DNA of 64,000 nt from DASUPK01 sp963724665 (GCA_963724665.1 CAVRVH010000007.1:620001-684000); one strand, 5' to 3'. Counted from the stretch's first letter, positions 16,004-25,414 are shown. The notes: generated by a model from the sequence alone, not told the origin. A program made the numbers and translations.

Positions 16004-16402
16004 CTACTCCGACAGCCCGGCGGCTTCGAGGGCTTCCGCTCGATCCCGAAAGTTCTCGATCCGGATCACCTTGCGACCGCGAAAGGACCAGAGCGTGAAG
16101 TAATGCGCTTCAGTCGGAACGCCGCTGAGCCGTGCGACGCCGCGTTGGCGCACGCTTACGAGCACCGTGTCTCCAGCGGCGATCAGCTCCTCCGCCTCCA
16201 TCCTGAGATCTGCCCAGGTCTCAAACAAGCGCCGCGTCGCCGTCGCGACCGCTTCGACCCCGACATAATCCTCGGCATCGGGAGTGTCCGGCATCATCGA
16301 GAAGTGCACATGCCGGTCGAACAGATCGGCGCTGGCACGAAAGTCGCCCTCGCTGAATCGCTCATAGATCGCCCGCACAGCCTCCACGTTCTCCTCCGAC
16401 AT
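16004..16402 (-). CDS. SnoaL/NTF2-like protein (MSEENVE paralogue)
   Basis: A 132-residue paralogue, MSEENVEAVRAIYERFSEGD to EALEAAGLSE. The start was taken at MSEENVE, not at an upstream in-frame ATG inside the palindrome. GATACT lies 9 bases before ATG (spacer GCCTGGGCG). Middle residues HVHFSMMPDTPDAEDYVG and WADLRMEAEEL fit the fold. It is the rightmost gene of the cassette. Confidence 0.87.
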   Translation of the reverse strand: MSEENVEAVRAIYERFSEGDFRASADLFDRHVHFSMMPDTPDAEDYVGVEAVATATRRLFETWADLRMEAEELIAAGDTVLVSVRQRGVARLSGVPTEAHYFTLWSFRGRKVIRIENFRDRAEALEAAGLSE

Positions 16403-16426
16403 CGCCCAGGCAGTATCCCGTGAAGA

Positions 16427-16472
16427 CCGCTGCTTTCCATGCAAAGCGGCGGTTTGAAATCACCCCTCTAAG
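16427..16472. repeat. Right inverted repeat and CCATGC-type palindrome
   Basis: ACCGCTGCTTT and AAAGCGGCGGT form an 11-bp stem (one T-G pair) around CCATGC at 16426-16453. Continuing to TTTGAAATCACCCCTCTA, the block is the reverse complement of 11484-11530. It separates the cassette from the pepP-aro operon. Confidence 0.65.
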
Positions 16473-16520
16473 CGTTGAAGGGGGGCGGCCGCTCGTAGGC
16501 GCGATCTGATGGCGAAGCCG

Positions 16521-17579
16521 TCAATCCACCACCTGGAGATCCTTCGGCAACCCGCTCAGGTTGCGGTGGCCGTCGGCGGTCACCACAACCAGGTCCTCGA
16601 TGCGGACGCCGAATTCACCGGGCATATAGACGCCCGGCTCGACAGTGACGACGTTGCCCTCGAAGAGATCGTCCTCCGAGGTTGCCGCGAGCCGTGGCGC
16701 TTCGTGCACCTCCAGCCCGACTCCGTGTCCAAGCCCGTGTCCGAAGCGGTCGCCGTGACCGGCCTCGGAGATCATCTCGCGAGCGACGGCGTCGACCTCC
16801 TTCCCGCTGGCAGCCGAACGAACCGCCTCCAGAGCGGACTGCTGGGCTCGCAGAACCAGCTCGTAGACCTCCCGCGCGTCGCCCTCGACCTCGCCGGTCG
16901 CGTACGTGCGGGTGCAGTCGGAGCAGTAGCCGTCGAGCAGCGACCCCATGTCGAAGACGACCAGCTCGCCGGCCCCGATCTCCCGCTCGCCGGGCTCCGC
17001 GTGGGGCAGCGCGCCGTTTTCGGCGGTGGCAACGATGGGCGGGAACGAAGGCTCGGCGCCGAGCTCGCGGATGCGAGCTTCGACCGCTCGGGCGACGTCG
17101 CGTTCGGTGCGACCCACGAAGCCACGCTCGATCGCCCACTCGTAGACCCCATCGCTGAGCTCGGCAGCGGCGGCGATCCTCTTCAGCTCGTCGGGTTCCT
17201 TGACCGCGCGAAGCTGCTCGACGAGGTCACCCGCCGGGACGAACTCCACATCGTCCGAGGCGGCAGCCTCCAGCCGGGCGAGCTGACGGACGCTGAGCTT
17301 GGCGTCCTCGAAGCCGACTCTCCCCTTCATCCGCGCCACGATCTGAGGGATCAACTCCCGCTCTGCCTCGGGCCTCTCCCACTCCGGCGAGACCTCTGTC
17401 TTGGCTCGCTCCGTGTAGCGAAAGTCCGTGAAGAAGATGAGCTCCTCACCGCCGACGAGGCAGGCACCATTGGTCCCGGCGAAGCCCGTCAGGTAGCGGA
17501 CGTTCATCAACTCCGAGACGAAGAACTGGTCGAGCTCCTTCTCCGCGACCAGCTTGGCGAGCCGCTCTCCCCGGGTCAC
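16521..17579 (-). CDS. pepP: M24-family Xaa-Pro aminopeptidase/dipeptidase
   Basis: A 352-residue cytoplasmic metallopeptidase that cleaves X-Pro bonds. The pita-bread metal ligands are visible: FDMGSLLDGYCSDCTRTYA (two Asp), GHGLGHGVGLEVHEAP (His), VTVEPGVY (Glu) and GVRIEDLVVV (Glu). GTG at 17579 (VTRGERLAKL) overlaps the aroQ stop and fits the family length. It is the last gene of the aro operon. In related genomes efp usually follows; here the SnoaL cassette does. PepQ is an equally possible name. Confidence 0.9.
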   Translation of the reverse strand: MTRGERLAKLVAEKELDQFFVSELMNVRYLTGFAGTNGACLVGGEELIFFTDFRYTERAKTEVSPEWERPEAERELIPQIVARMKGRVGFEDAKLSVRQLARLEAAASDDVEFVPAGDLVEQLRAVKEPDELKRIAAAAELSDGVYEWAIERGFVGRTERDVARAVEARIRELGAEPSFPPIVATAENGALPHAEPGEREIGAGELVVFDMGSLLDGYCSDCTRTYATGEVEGDAREVYELVLRAQQSALEAVRSAASGKEVDAVAREMISEAGHGDRFGHGLGHGVGLEVHEAPRLAATSEDDLFEGNVVTVEPGVYMPGEFGVRIEDLVVVTADGHRNLSGLPKDLQVVD

Positions 17580-18034
17580 ACGCCCAGCCTCTCGGCGATC
17601 AGCTCCAGGGCCTCGTTGTATCCGTCGGCCCCCTTCCCGTAGATCTGGCCGATGACCAGGTCGAGGCCCTCGAAGACCGAGTGTCGGCGCCACTCCTCAC
17701 GCTTGGAGATATCCGAGATGTGCACCTCGACGGTCGGGATGCCGGTCAGATCGAGCGCATCGCGGATTGCCCACGAGTAGTGCGTCCAGGCGCCAGCGTT
17801 GATCAGCGCCGCGTCCGCCCGCTCCGGGAGCCGATGCAGGTGCTCGACGAACTCGCCCTCCGAGTTGCTCTGAAAGAAGGCCGCCTCGAGGTCCAGCTCC
17901 CGCGCATGGCGCTTGATCTGAACCTCGAGCTCGCGGAGCGTGAAGTCCCCGTAGATGTCGTGATCGCGGCTCCCCAGCATGTCGAGGTTGACGCCGTGCA
18001 TCACCTCGACGCGGTTGCGCGTGACCGCGCTCAC
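17576..18034 (-). CDS. aroQ: 3-dehydroquinate dehydratase, type II
   Basis: A 152-residue enzyme that converts 3-dehydroquinate to 3-dehydroshikimate. Family landmarks: HGVNLDMLGSRDHDIYGD at about 13-30, where GPNLNLLG is usual; FFQSNSEGEFVEHLH; INAGAWTHYSWA with the active His; and VEVHISDISKREEWRRHS. The variant N-terminal motif is unusual but keeps the Asn, Arg and Tyr positions. It overlaps both aroKB and pepP by four bases. Confidence 0.92.
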   Translation of the reverse strand: MSAVTRNRVEVMHGVNLDMLGSRDHDIYGDFTLRELEVQIKRHARELDLEAAFFQSNSEGEFVEHLHRLPERADAALINAGAWTHYSWAIRDALDLTGIPTVEVHISDISKREEWRRHSVFEGLDLVIGQIYGKGADGYNEALELIAERLGV

Positions 18035-19611
18035 TTCAATTCCTCCACCACCGCCCGGACCCTATCCGGCGGGATGAGCTCGCCCCACCGCGGCTCTCCC
18101 GGCTCCGAGAGCAGCACGAATCCGAGCCCCTCGCGGCTCTGCTTCTTGTCTCGCTCCATCGCCTCGAGCACGCCGTCGGTGCTCACGGACGGATCGAGCG
18201 AGACCGGCAATCCGTGCGAGGCGAGAAGGCCCTCCACCTCGGCGTTGAGCGCGTCGGCGCCGGAGAGGCGGAGAGCGGCCAGCAGGCCGAGGCCCACCGC
18301 TTCACCATGGCGGTAGCGCTTGTAGTCCGTCTCGGCTTCGATGGCGTGGCCGACCGTGTGCCCGAGGTTGAGCACCATCCGGCGCCCGGAGTCCCTCTCA
18401 TCCGAGGCCACGACCTCGATCTTGGTCTTCGCGCAGTCGAAGACCACGTCGCCCATCGCCGCCGGGTCGAGGTCCTCGATGGCCCTGACCCGGGACCAGA
18501 GCGGGTCGCCGGCGATCAGTCCGGTCTTGATTACCTCCACGAAGCCGGCGGCGAGTTCCTCATGGGGAAGAGTCGACAGGGTCGTGGGATCGGCCAGGAC
18601 GGCGATCGGCATATGGAAGGCGCCGACGTAGTTCTTCGCAGATGGGAGATCGACTCCGGTCTTGCCGCCGTAGGCCGAGTCGACCTGGGCGACCAGGGTC
18701 GTGGGCGCCTGGATGAGGGGAACCCCACGCTGGTAGGTGGCGGCGCAGAAGCCTCCGAGGTCTCCGACCACCCCGCCCCCGAACGCCAGCACGCAATCGT
18801 CGCGCTTCGCGCCTTCGGATGAGAGCTCGCTCAGGATCCGCTCGGCCTCGGCGATCGTCTTCGAGGTCTCGGCGCCCTGAACGCCGATGACCGCTTCGGC
18901 CCGCGGCAGCAGGGTCCGGTGGTGCCGGAGCGCCTCATCATCGGCGACGCAGAACGTCCGCGCGGGAAGGGCGTCCGGAATGGCCTCCTGGGCATCGTCC
19001 AGCAGGCCGATCGCGCCCTCGCCGACGGCAGCGGGATAGGAGCCGCTCTCCGAGTCGGCCCAGACCATCCGGACTGCCGGAGCGCCCTGCATCGCGGCCA
19101 GCCACGGTGCGGCCGGACCCGCGGCGTCCCGGGCCGCGGACGGCAGGATCGCGCGGGCAAGCGACTCGTAGAGGGGGCTCCGGCGAGCGAATCGCTCGGA
19201 GAACTCCTCGCGATCGGCGGCCAGGGGCCGGCCGGATCCCGACGCGCGCTCCCAGGCAACCTCCTCGTCGACGTCGCACCAGACCGGCAGGTGCTCTCCC
19301 AGCGCACGGCGCACAGCCTCGCTCTCGATCGTGCCTCCGCCCAGGGCGACCACCGACGCGGGCCCGCCGACCTGACCGGCCAGAGCATCGAGCACGGAGA
19401 CGACCAGGCGCTCCTCGCGGCGGCGGAACTCGATCTCTCCCTCGCGCTCGAAGAACGACGCGATCGACTCGCCCAGTTCGCCCTCGAGCAGATCATCGGT
19501 GTCGATCACCCCGAGATCGAGTCGCTCGGCGACCGCCTGGGCCGCCCTCGTCTTCCCCGCGGCCATAAACCCGATGAAGACGATGCCGTGGTGCGCGGCT
19601 ACCTCCGCCAT
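18031..19611 (-). CDS. aroKB: Fused shikimate kinase / 3-dehydroquinate synthase
   Basis: A 526-residue bifunctional protein. Residues 1-170 are shikimate kinase (P-loop GFMAAGKT, DTDDLLE, RRREE, ALGGGT, GRPLA). Residues about 180-526 are 3-dehydroquinate synthase (GGGVVGDLGGFCAATYQRG, PTTLVAQVDSAYGGKTGVD, KNYVGAFHMP, GHTVGHAIE). The fusion order aroK-aroB mirrors the separate genes usual in actinobacteria. It overlaps aroC by 13 bases and aroQ by four. Confidence 0.95.
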   Translation of the reverse strand: MAEVAAHHGIVFIGFMAAGKTRAAQAVAERLDLGVIDTDDLLEGELGESIASFFEREGEIEFRRREERLVVSVLDALAGQVGGPASVVALGGGTIESEAVRRALGEHLPVWCDVDEEVAWERASGSGRPLAADREEFSERFARRSPLYESLARAILPSAARDAAGPAAPWLAAMQGAPAVRMVWADSESGSYPAAVGEGAIGLLDDAQEAIPDALPARTFCVADDEALRHHRTLLPRAEAVIGVQGAETSKTIAEAERILSELSSEGAKRDDCVLAFGGGVVGDLGGFCAATYQRGVPLIQAPTTLVAQVDSAYGGKTGVDLPSAKNYVGAFHMPIAVLADPTTLSTLPHEELAAGFVEVIKTGLIAGDPLWSRVRAIEDLDPAAMGDVVFDCAKTKIEVVASDERDSGRRMVLNLGHTVGHAIEAETDYKRYRHGEAVGLGLLAALRLSGADALNAEVEGLLASHGLPVSLDPSVSTDGVLEAMERDKKQSREGLGFVLLSEPGEPRWGELIPPDRVRAVVEELK

Positions 19612-20762
19612 CCGATCCGCTCCCGGTACGCGGCCATCGATGCGAGCACGTCGTCGATGTGGTCACCGCCGAACTTCTCCCGGTAGGCGCCGGCCAGGAC
19701 CAGCGCGACCATCGCCTCTGCGACGACAGCCGCCGCCGGAACCACCGTCGAGTCCGTTCGCTCCCGCATCGCCTGCGCAGGCTCCTTCGTCTCGGTGTCG
19801 ACCGAGCGGAGTGGCTGCGTCATCGTCGAGATCGGCTTGATCGCGGCCTGCACGACCAGCGGCTCACCGTTGGTCATGCCGCCCTCCAGCCCGCCGGCCC
19901 GGTTCGTCTCCCGGTACCAGCCCCGCTCTTCCGAATAGAAGATCTCGTCATGCGCCTCGGAGCCGGGCTTGCCCGCAACGTCCCAGCCCTCGCCGAGCGA
20001 GACCCCCTTGACGGATTGGATCGAGCAGACGGCCTGCGCGAGACGCCCGTCGAGCTTCTCGCTCCAGGAGACGTGCGAGCCGATTCCCGGCACAAGGCCG
20101 AAGGTGCGCACCTCGAACTTGCCGCCGAGCGACTCGTTCTCCTTCCGCAGGCGGTCGATCTCGGCCACCATCGCCTTGGAGGTCTCGGCGTCCAGGCAGC
20201 GGACGGGTGAGTCATCGACCCCCTCGAAGTCCTCGGGCGCGAGGTCGTCGCGCTCAGGCGCGCTCACAGAGGCGATCTGGATCACGTGGCTGAAGATGCT
20301 CACGCCCACCGCGGAGAGAAACCCCTTCGCAATCGTGCCCGCCGCAACCCGCGCCGCGGTCTCGCGCGCGCTGGCGCGCTCCAGGACGTTCCGGACGTCG
20401 GTGAAGCCGAATTTCTGAAGTCCCGCCAGGTCCGCGTGGCCAGGTCGTGGGAGGTGCGACTCCTCGACCTCCGCGTCGACGGGCCAGGGGTTCATCCGCT
20501 CATCCCAGTTCGGGTAGTCGCGGTTGGCAACCAGGACGGCGATGGGGCTGCCCAGCGTCCGGCCGTGGCGAAGGCCCGAGCGGATCTCGACCGTGTCGCT
20601 CTCGATCTTCATGCGGCCGCCACGGCCATGGCCGAGCTGGCGCCGCGCCATGTCGCGATCGAGCGTCTCGCGATCGAGCTCGAGCCCGGCAGGGAGGCCC
20701 TCGACGATCGCGACCAGGCCGGGTCCGTGGGACTCGCCCGCCGTTGTGAACCTCAAAGTCAC
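19599..20762 (-). CDS. aroC: Chorismate synthase
   Basis: A 387-residue FMN-dependent enzyme for the last common step to chorismate. It starts GTG (VTLRFTTAGESHGPGL), matching the family N-terminus; the open frame continues far upstream only as shadow of the prepilin peptidase gene. Signatures are GHGRGGRMKIE, RPGHADLAGLQKFGFTDVRNVLERASARETAARVA and GGMTNGEPLVVQAAIKP. It is followed by aroKB in the same operon. Confidence 0.95.
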   Translation of the reverse strand: MTLRFTTAGESHGPGLVAIVEGLPAGLELDRETLDRDMARRQLGHGRGGRMKIESDTVEIRSGLRHGRTLGSPIAVLVANRDYPNWDERMNPWPVDAEVEESHLPRPGHADLAGLQKFGFTDVRNVLERASARETAARVAAGTIAKGFLSAVGVSIFSHVIQIASVSAPERDDLAPEDFEGVDDSPVRCLDAETSKAMVAEIDRLRKENESLGGKFEVRTFGLVPGIGSHVSWSEKLDGRLAQAVCSIQSVKGVSLGEGWDVAGKPGSEAHDEIFYSEERGWYRETNRAGGLEGGMTNGEPLVVQAAIKPISTMTQPLRSVDTETKEPAQAMRERTDSTVVPAAAVVAEAMVALVLAGAYREKFGGDHIDDVLASMAAYRERIGWRR

Positions 20763-20800
20763 GGCCGGAGCGTAGATGTACGCGCCCCGCGGCCTCGGGC

Positions 20801-21235
20801 TCAGGGTTGCGTGGCGATGGCCGCCAGGGCCCCGATGGCGAGGAACGGGGCGAATGGGATCGTGCGGTCGCGCTCCGACCAGCCGTGCCGCACGAGCAGA
20901 ACCAGCCCCGCCACCGAGCCCGCCGCGAAAGCGACCAGGATCGCCTCGATGACCTGCGTCCCGAGGTAGATCCCGAGCACCCCGGCGAGCTTCACGTCCC
21001 CGAGGCCCATGCCCTCCGGCCGGATCAGCGCGGCGGCGAGCAGAAAGCCGCCGGCCCCGGCCCCCGCCCCCAGTCGCTCCGGTACGGCGCCGGGTTCCGA
21101 GAGGAGGCAGACGGGCAGGGCGATCGCCAGGCTGGTGACCAGTGCCGCATCGGGGACGAGCCGTGTCCGCAGGTCGCTGACCGTGACGACGCCCAGGAGC
21201 GCGACGAGGGAGGCGTCCAGTACGACGGCGGCCAT
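20801..21235 (-). CDS. Prepilin peptidase-like A24 aspartic protease (short form)
   Basis: A 144-residue membrane protein with about five hydrophobic segments. Catalytic aspartates are in SDLRTRLVPD (about residue 21) and GMGLGDVKLAG (about residue 77), the A24 pattern. The N-terminal zinc/methylase domain of full-length PilD is absent, as in short TadV/CpaA-type enzymes. It is probably required for a type IV or tight-adherence pilus encoded elsewhere. It lies 38 bases upstream of aroC. Confidence 0.85.
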   Translation of the reverse strand: MAAVVLDASLVALLGVVTVSDLRTRLVPDAALVTSLAIALPVCLLSEPGAVPERLGAGAGAGGFLLAAALIRPEGMGLGDVKLAGVLGIYLGTQVIEAILVAFAAGSVAGLVLLVRHGWSERDRTIPFAPFLAIGALAAIATQP

Positions 21236-21273
21236 ATCGTTGAGAGCCCCATGAGTCCAGACCTCTCCCCCTG

Positions 21274-21813
21274 ATGGCCGCCCGCCGCCTGCTCATCGTG
21301 ATGCTGATCCTGCTCGGGCTCTCCACGCTCGCGGCGGCCCTGGTCCCCCAGCACGCGCTGCGCGGGGGGACCACGGGGAGCACGACGACGCGGCCCGCGC
21401 CCACCACCACGACGCCCCCGGCGCCCACCGGGCGCTCTCTGACCGTCGAGATCCTCGTCGGCGGCAAGAAGGTCCCGGTCGTGGCGTCGCCGCTCTGCAA
21501 GCAACGAAAGCCCAAGTGCGAGCCGCTTCACGTCGGCGATCAGCTCTCGCTGCAGGTCCTCTCCAAGATCAATGCCCAGCTGGAGATCCCGACCTTCGGC
21601 CTGCTCGGCGTGGCGAGCCGCAACGCGCCCGCGTTCTTCGACCTGCTGCCCCAGGAGCCGGCGACGATCGGCATGCTCTTTGCCTCGTCCGGGAAGGTGG
21701 CTGCCCGGATCAACGTCCTCTCGGCGAAGGCCGCGGCCAAGGCAATCCGGAAGCTGGGGAACTCGAAAACGAGCGCTAAGTCTCGAGCTCGCGGGGGATC
21801 AAATCGAGCTTGA
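21274..21813 (+). CDS. Membrane-anchored or secreted protein with Thr/Pro linker
   Basis: A 179-residue protein. MAARRLLIVMLILLGLSTLA is a signal or anchor segment; residues 30-50 are Thr/Pro rich (TTRPAPTTTTPPAP), typical of an extracytoplasmic spacer. A small beta-rich domain follows with a CKQRKPKCEPLHVGD pair of cysteines, and the tail is basic (AKSRARGGSNRA). It is convergent with, and overlaps by 38 bases, the HtrA-type gene. Function unknown. Confidence 0.7.
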   Translation: MAARRLLIVMLILLGLSTLAAALVPQHALRGGTTGSTTTRPAPTTTTPPAPTGRSLTVEILVGGKKVPVVASPLCKQRKPKCEPLHVGDQLSLQVLSKINAQLEIPTFGLLGVASRNAPAFFDLLPQEPATIGMLFASSGKVAARINVLSAKAAAKAIRKLGNSKTSAKSRARGGSNRA

Positions 21814-22801
21814 GGGAGTCGCCGTCGCGGACGACGGTCACCACGACGCCCTGACCAATCCGCTCGGCGACCATCAGACGCTGCAGATCGCCCACGTCGG
21901 CCACCGGCTCGCCGTCGACCTCCACGATCAGGTCCTCGGCACGCAGCCCGGCGCGGGCGGCGGGGCTCCCGGAGACGACCTCGACGACCTCGATTCCCTT
22001 GTCGCGGCCGAGCCGGGTGGAGACCTTTGGGGGCAACGGCCGCGAGCCGCCCACGATGCCGATGTAGGCGCGCCGCACTCGGCCCTCCTTCATCAGGGCG
22101 GAGATGATCTGGCGGGTGGCGTCGTTGATCGGCACCGCCAGACCGAGCCCGATGCCTGCGACCGCGGTGTTGACTCCGACGACCCGGCTGAGCCCGTCGG
22201 AGAGCGCTCCGCCCGAGTTGCCGGGATTGAGCGCGGCATCGGTCTGGATCACGTTCTCGACGAGCCTGCCGGCCGACCCGGAGCGGGTGGGAAGCGATCG
22301 GCCCAGAGCGGAGACAACGCCCGCGGTGACCGTTCCGGCGAGCCCCATCGGGCTGCCGATGGCGACCACCAGCTGGCCGACGCGCAGCTCGTCCGCATCC
22401 CCCAGCTGCGCCGGCGAGAGATCGCTCGCCTCGGCGCGAACCACGGCGAGGTCCGAGAGGGCGTCGGCCCCGATCACCTCGGCCCGCAGCTCGCGTCCGT
22501 CGGAGAATGAGGCGGTGACCCGATGCCCACCTGCCACGACGTGGGCGGAGGTCAGCATGTAGCCATCCGAGGAGATCGCCACGCCAGAGCCGGCGCCCTC
22601 CGCCCTGCCTCGGCGGGTGCGGCGGAAGACCGCCAGATGAGCGACCGATGGGGTCAGCGTCTCGGCAACACCTGAGACGGTCCGCGAATACGCGTCGAAG
22701 GCGTCGGCATCGGGAAGCTGCTCCGTAGGAGACGAGGGGACGCCGTTGGCGACCCCGTCGATGAGCTTCAGGCCTCCCGAGATGAGCTTGAGTCTCGGCA
22801 C
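21776..22801 (-). CDS. HtrA/DegP-type trypsin-like protease with PDZ domain
   Basis: A 341-residue S1C protease. Catalytic residues sit in TSAHVVAGG (His), LSDLAVVRA (Asp) and NPGNSGGAL (Ser). Residues about 240-335 form a PDZ domain (YIGIVGG, GIEVVEVVSGSPAARAGLRAEDLIVEVDG). No signal peptide or membrane segment is evident before the protease domain, which is atypical for this family; a missed upstream start does not explain it because aroE is only 24 bases away. Role: protein quality control. Confidence 0.92.
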   Translation of the reverse strand: MPRLKLISGGLKLIDGVANGVPSSPTEQLPDADAFDAYSRTVSGVAETLTPSVAHLAVFRRTRRGRAEGAGSGVAISSDGYMLTSAHVVAGGHRVTASFSDGRELRAEVIGADALSDLAVVRAEASDLSPAQLGDADELRVGQLVVAIGSPMGLAGTVTAGVVSALGRSLPTRSGSAGRLVENVIQTDAALNPGNSGGALSDGLSRVVGVNTAVAGIGLGLAVPINDATRQIISALMKEGRVRRAYIGIVGGSRPLPPKVSTRLGRDKGIEVVEVVSGSPAARAGLRAEDLIVEVDGEPVADVGDLQRLMVAERIGQGVVVTVVRDGDSLKLDLIPRELET

Positions 22802-22825
22802 TAACGAAAAATTAGCAGGGCGCTC

Positions 22826-23635
22826 TCAGCGCCTCGCGGCCTCGCGCATCACGTCCAGCGGTGGGTCCATGCCCGTCCAGATGCGCAGAGATTCGGCCCC
22901 CTGCCGTACGAGGATCTCCAGGCCATCGACCGCCTCCGCGGAGCGGCTTCGCGCCTCGGCCACCAGCCGGCTCTCGGATCCCGCATAGACGAGATCGACG
23001 AGGAGCAATTCCACGTTGAAGCGCTTTGGGTCGAGCGGCAGATGCTCGAAGGGGTCCTCATCGTGCATCCCGATCGCGGTGCAGTTGACGATCACCTCGT
23101 ACGCGCCGGCGCGCGCCTGATCGCCGCTGACGGCCGTCACCTCACCCCCCAGGTCGCCGGCCAGCTCGTCCGCCCGGCTGCCGGTGCGGTTCCAGACCGA
23201 GACCGAGGCACCCTCCCCGGCCAGCGCCCAGGCCGCGGCGCGAGCCGATCCTCCGGCGCCCAGCACCAGAGCCGTCTTCCCTCCGACGGGTGCCGGCAGC
23301 GCGGCGACGAGCCCTGTCGCGTCGGTGTTCTCGGCCCGGATGGGCCCTCCGGCGAAGCTGAGCGTGTTGGCCGCGCCGATCTCCTGCGCCGCCCGCGAGG
23401 CCTCGTCCGCGAGCGCGAGCGCCGCCTCCTTGTGCGGGATGGTGATGTTGACGCCGGCGAAGCCCTCCCCCGGCAGCGCTCGCGTCCGCTCCTCGAACGC
23501 ATCGGGCTCGACATCGATCGCCTCGTAGGCCCACTCGCCGGCGAGCCCGAGCGCCTCGAGAGCCGCGGTCTGCATCGCCGGCGAGCGCGAATGCGAGACC
23601 GGGTGCCCCAGCACGGCGAGCCGGTTAACGGCCAA
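22826..23635 (-). CDS. aroE: Shikimate dehydrogenase
   Basis: A 269-residue NADP-dependent enzyme. It begins TTG AVNRLAVLGHPVSHSRSPAMQ right after the mltG stop; the longer frame upstream is mltG shadow. GVNITIPHKEAAL holds the catalytic Lys, GAANTL the substrate Asn, NTDATG the Asp, and VLGAGGSARAAAWAL plus WNRTGSRA the NADP loop. It completes, with aroC, aroKB and aroQ, four middle steps of the shikimate pathway in this operon. Confidence 0.93.
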   Translation of the reverse strand: MAVNRLAVLGHPVSHSRSPAMQTAALEALGLAGEWAYEAIDVEPDAFEERTRALPGEGFAGVNITIPHKEAALALADEASRAAQEIGAANTLSFAGGPIRAENTDATGLVAALPAPVGGKTALVLGAGGSARAAAWALAGEGASVSVWNRTGSRADELAGDLGGEVTAVSGDQARAGAYEVIVNCTAIGMHDEDPFEHLPLDPKRFNVELLLVDLVYAGSESRLVAEARSRSAEAVDGLEILVRQGAESLRIWTGMDPPLDVMREAARR

Positions 23636-23636
23636 C

Positions 23637-25032
23637 TCAGCTCCGGCAGTTCGGCGTGGCGTGGCCGCTTCGGTAGGCAGCGGCGAGCTGATTGAACTCC
23701 GCCCCGCTCGCGGTGAAGCAGTGATGCCCGCTGTTGTTCCCGTTGAGGACGTAGTAGAGGTAGTTGACCTTGGCGGGCTGCGCTGCCGCCTTGATCGCGG
23801 ACAGCCCTGGGTTCCCGATCGGGGTCGGCGTGAGGCCGGCGTTGATCCGCGTGTTGTACGGCGACTGCGACTGAAGCTGGGACTCGGTGATGTCGCCCGT
23901 GTAGTTGTGGAACTCGAAGCGGGTGGTCGCATCGATCTGGAGCGGCATGCCGCGGTGGAGGCGGTTGTAGATCACCGCGGCGACCAGCGGGCGTTCGGAG
24001 GGGATCTGCACCTCCTTGTCGATCATCGACGCGATCGTGAGGACGTCGTAGACCGTCAGGTTCTTCGACTTCGCGTAGGACATGTTGACGCCGGCGATGT
24101 TCTGCTTGAAGGCCTGGAGCTGCTCGGAAACGAGCTGGTCGACGCTCGAGCCAGGATCGAGCTGGTAGGTGGCCGGGAACAGGAATCCCTCCAGCGACTT
24201 GGGGTTCTTGGCCCCGTACTTGTTGGGGTCGAACCCCTTGAAGCTCTTGCTGGCGGCAAGGTAGTCGCCGCTCAGGCCAAGGTCCTTGATCGTCGCCGCG
24301 ATCTGGGTGCGGTCCTCCCCCTCCGGGATCGTCACGTTCACCTGTCCGCCCGAACTCGTCAGCTTGTCGATCGCCGCCCCGTAGCTCATGTTGTGCGCGA
24401 GGACGTAGCGGCCCGGCAGGATGTTGCCTGTGTCACCCGCCAGCTTCAGGCGCCATTCGAACAGCGTCCCGTTCGAGACCACGTCGTTCTTCGTCAACAG
24501 GTCGGACACGTCGCTGGCCGTGGCGCCCTCGGGCACGGTGACGATCGCCTCGCCAGACCCGTTGCCGGGGTCGAACGGCGGAGGCTGGAAGAACGCGATC
24601 AGAAACCACGCGACCAGGACGCCGACGAGGACCAGGCCGAGCGCGAGGAAACGGCGGCGCGTGTACGGCCCGCCACGGGTCTTGGGAGGCCGAGGATCGC
24701 CCCCATCTCGGCTGAGCCGCTCCCTGACGGAGCGTCTCGGAGGTTTCTGGACGGGTGGCGCAGCCGCGGCGGGCTCGGCTGGAGGCGCAGCCGCGGCGGG
24801 CTCGCTGCGTGGCCGCCTTCGGTGCTCTCGTCTGCTTCGGCGCCTTTGCGACCTTGCGGGGCTTCTTCGACTTGCCGCGCCGCTGCTCGCGCTCGCGGCG
24901 CCGGCGCTCGCGCTCGATCGAGGCGGGGTCGTCGCGGCCGAACTCATCCGTCGGCGGCTTCAGCCCGTCGCCACCCGGCGGGGTCAGGTTCCCCTCCGTG
25001 TCGACGACCCAGTCTCCGCGATCCTCTGTCAC
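23637..25032 (-). CDS. mltG: Endolytic murein transglycosylase MltG (one frameshift in the linker)
   Basis: The C-terminal about 330 residues are typical MltG: one membrane segment (RRRFLALGLVLVGVLVAWFLIAF), then IVTVPEGATASDVSDLL, a LysM-like part, and SMIDKEVQIPSERPLVAAVIYNRLHRGMPLQIDATTRF with the catalytic Glu. The natural N-terminus (GTG at 25032, MTEDRGDWVVDTEGNLTPPG, then a basic Arg/Lys region) is in another frame. The two frames meet at about 24,790-24,820 in an Ala/Pro linker, where a one-base indel would join them. Sequence error is likelier than a true break. Confidence 0.85.
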
Positions 25033-25414
25033 TCGGCCGTCCCTCGCTCAGGTAGCTCTCCAGCAGATGGGCGGCCGCCAGCGAGTCGCGGTCGGCCTGC
25101 GCACCCTCGCGGGCGCTGCGATCGGCCATCCGGGTGGTGAGGCGCTCGTCGTAGGTCTCGACCGGCACGTCGAGCAGATCGGCCAGCTCGGCAGCGAACG
25201 CGCGGGTCAGCTGGGCCTGCTCGCCCTCCTCGCCGCCGAGCGTGGTCGGCAGGCCGACGATCACCCGCTCGGCTCCCTCACGCGAGGCGACAGCGGCAAT
25301 CGCCTCAGGATCGGGTGGCTCGACCGCCTCGAGCGGCCGCGCGAGGGTCCCGGTCGGGTCCGAGATCGCACAGCCGCAGCGGGCGGTGCCGTAATCGAGG
25401 GCGAGCACCCGCAA
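24944..25414 (-). CDS. ruvX: RuvX/YqgF pre-16S rRNA nuclease
   Basis: Starts MRVLALDYGTARCGCAISDP (RNase H-like core) with VIVGLPTTLGGEE and ETYDERLTTRMA. The family normally ends soon after LLESYL. Here the frame runs on for about 28 residues into mltG. A one-base change in GAGGGACGG would end the protein at TGA 25029, giving the usual GTGA overlap with the mltG start. So the true end is probably 25029 and the extension reflects an indel. Confidence 0.88.
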   Translation of the reverse strand: MRVLALDYGTARCGCAISDPTGTLARPLEAVEPPDPEAIAAVASREGAERVIVGLPTTLGGEEGEQAQLTRAFAAELADLLDVPVETYDERLTTRMADRSAREGAQADRDSLAAAHLLESYLSEGRPSDRGSRRLGRRHGGEPDPAGWRRAEAADG

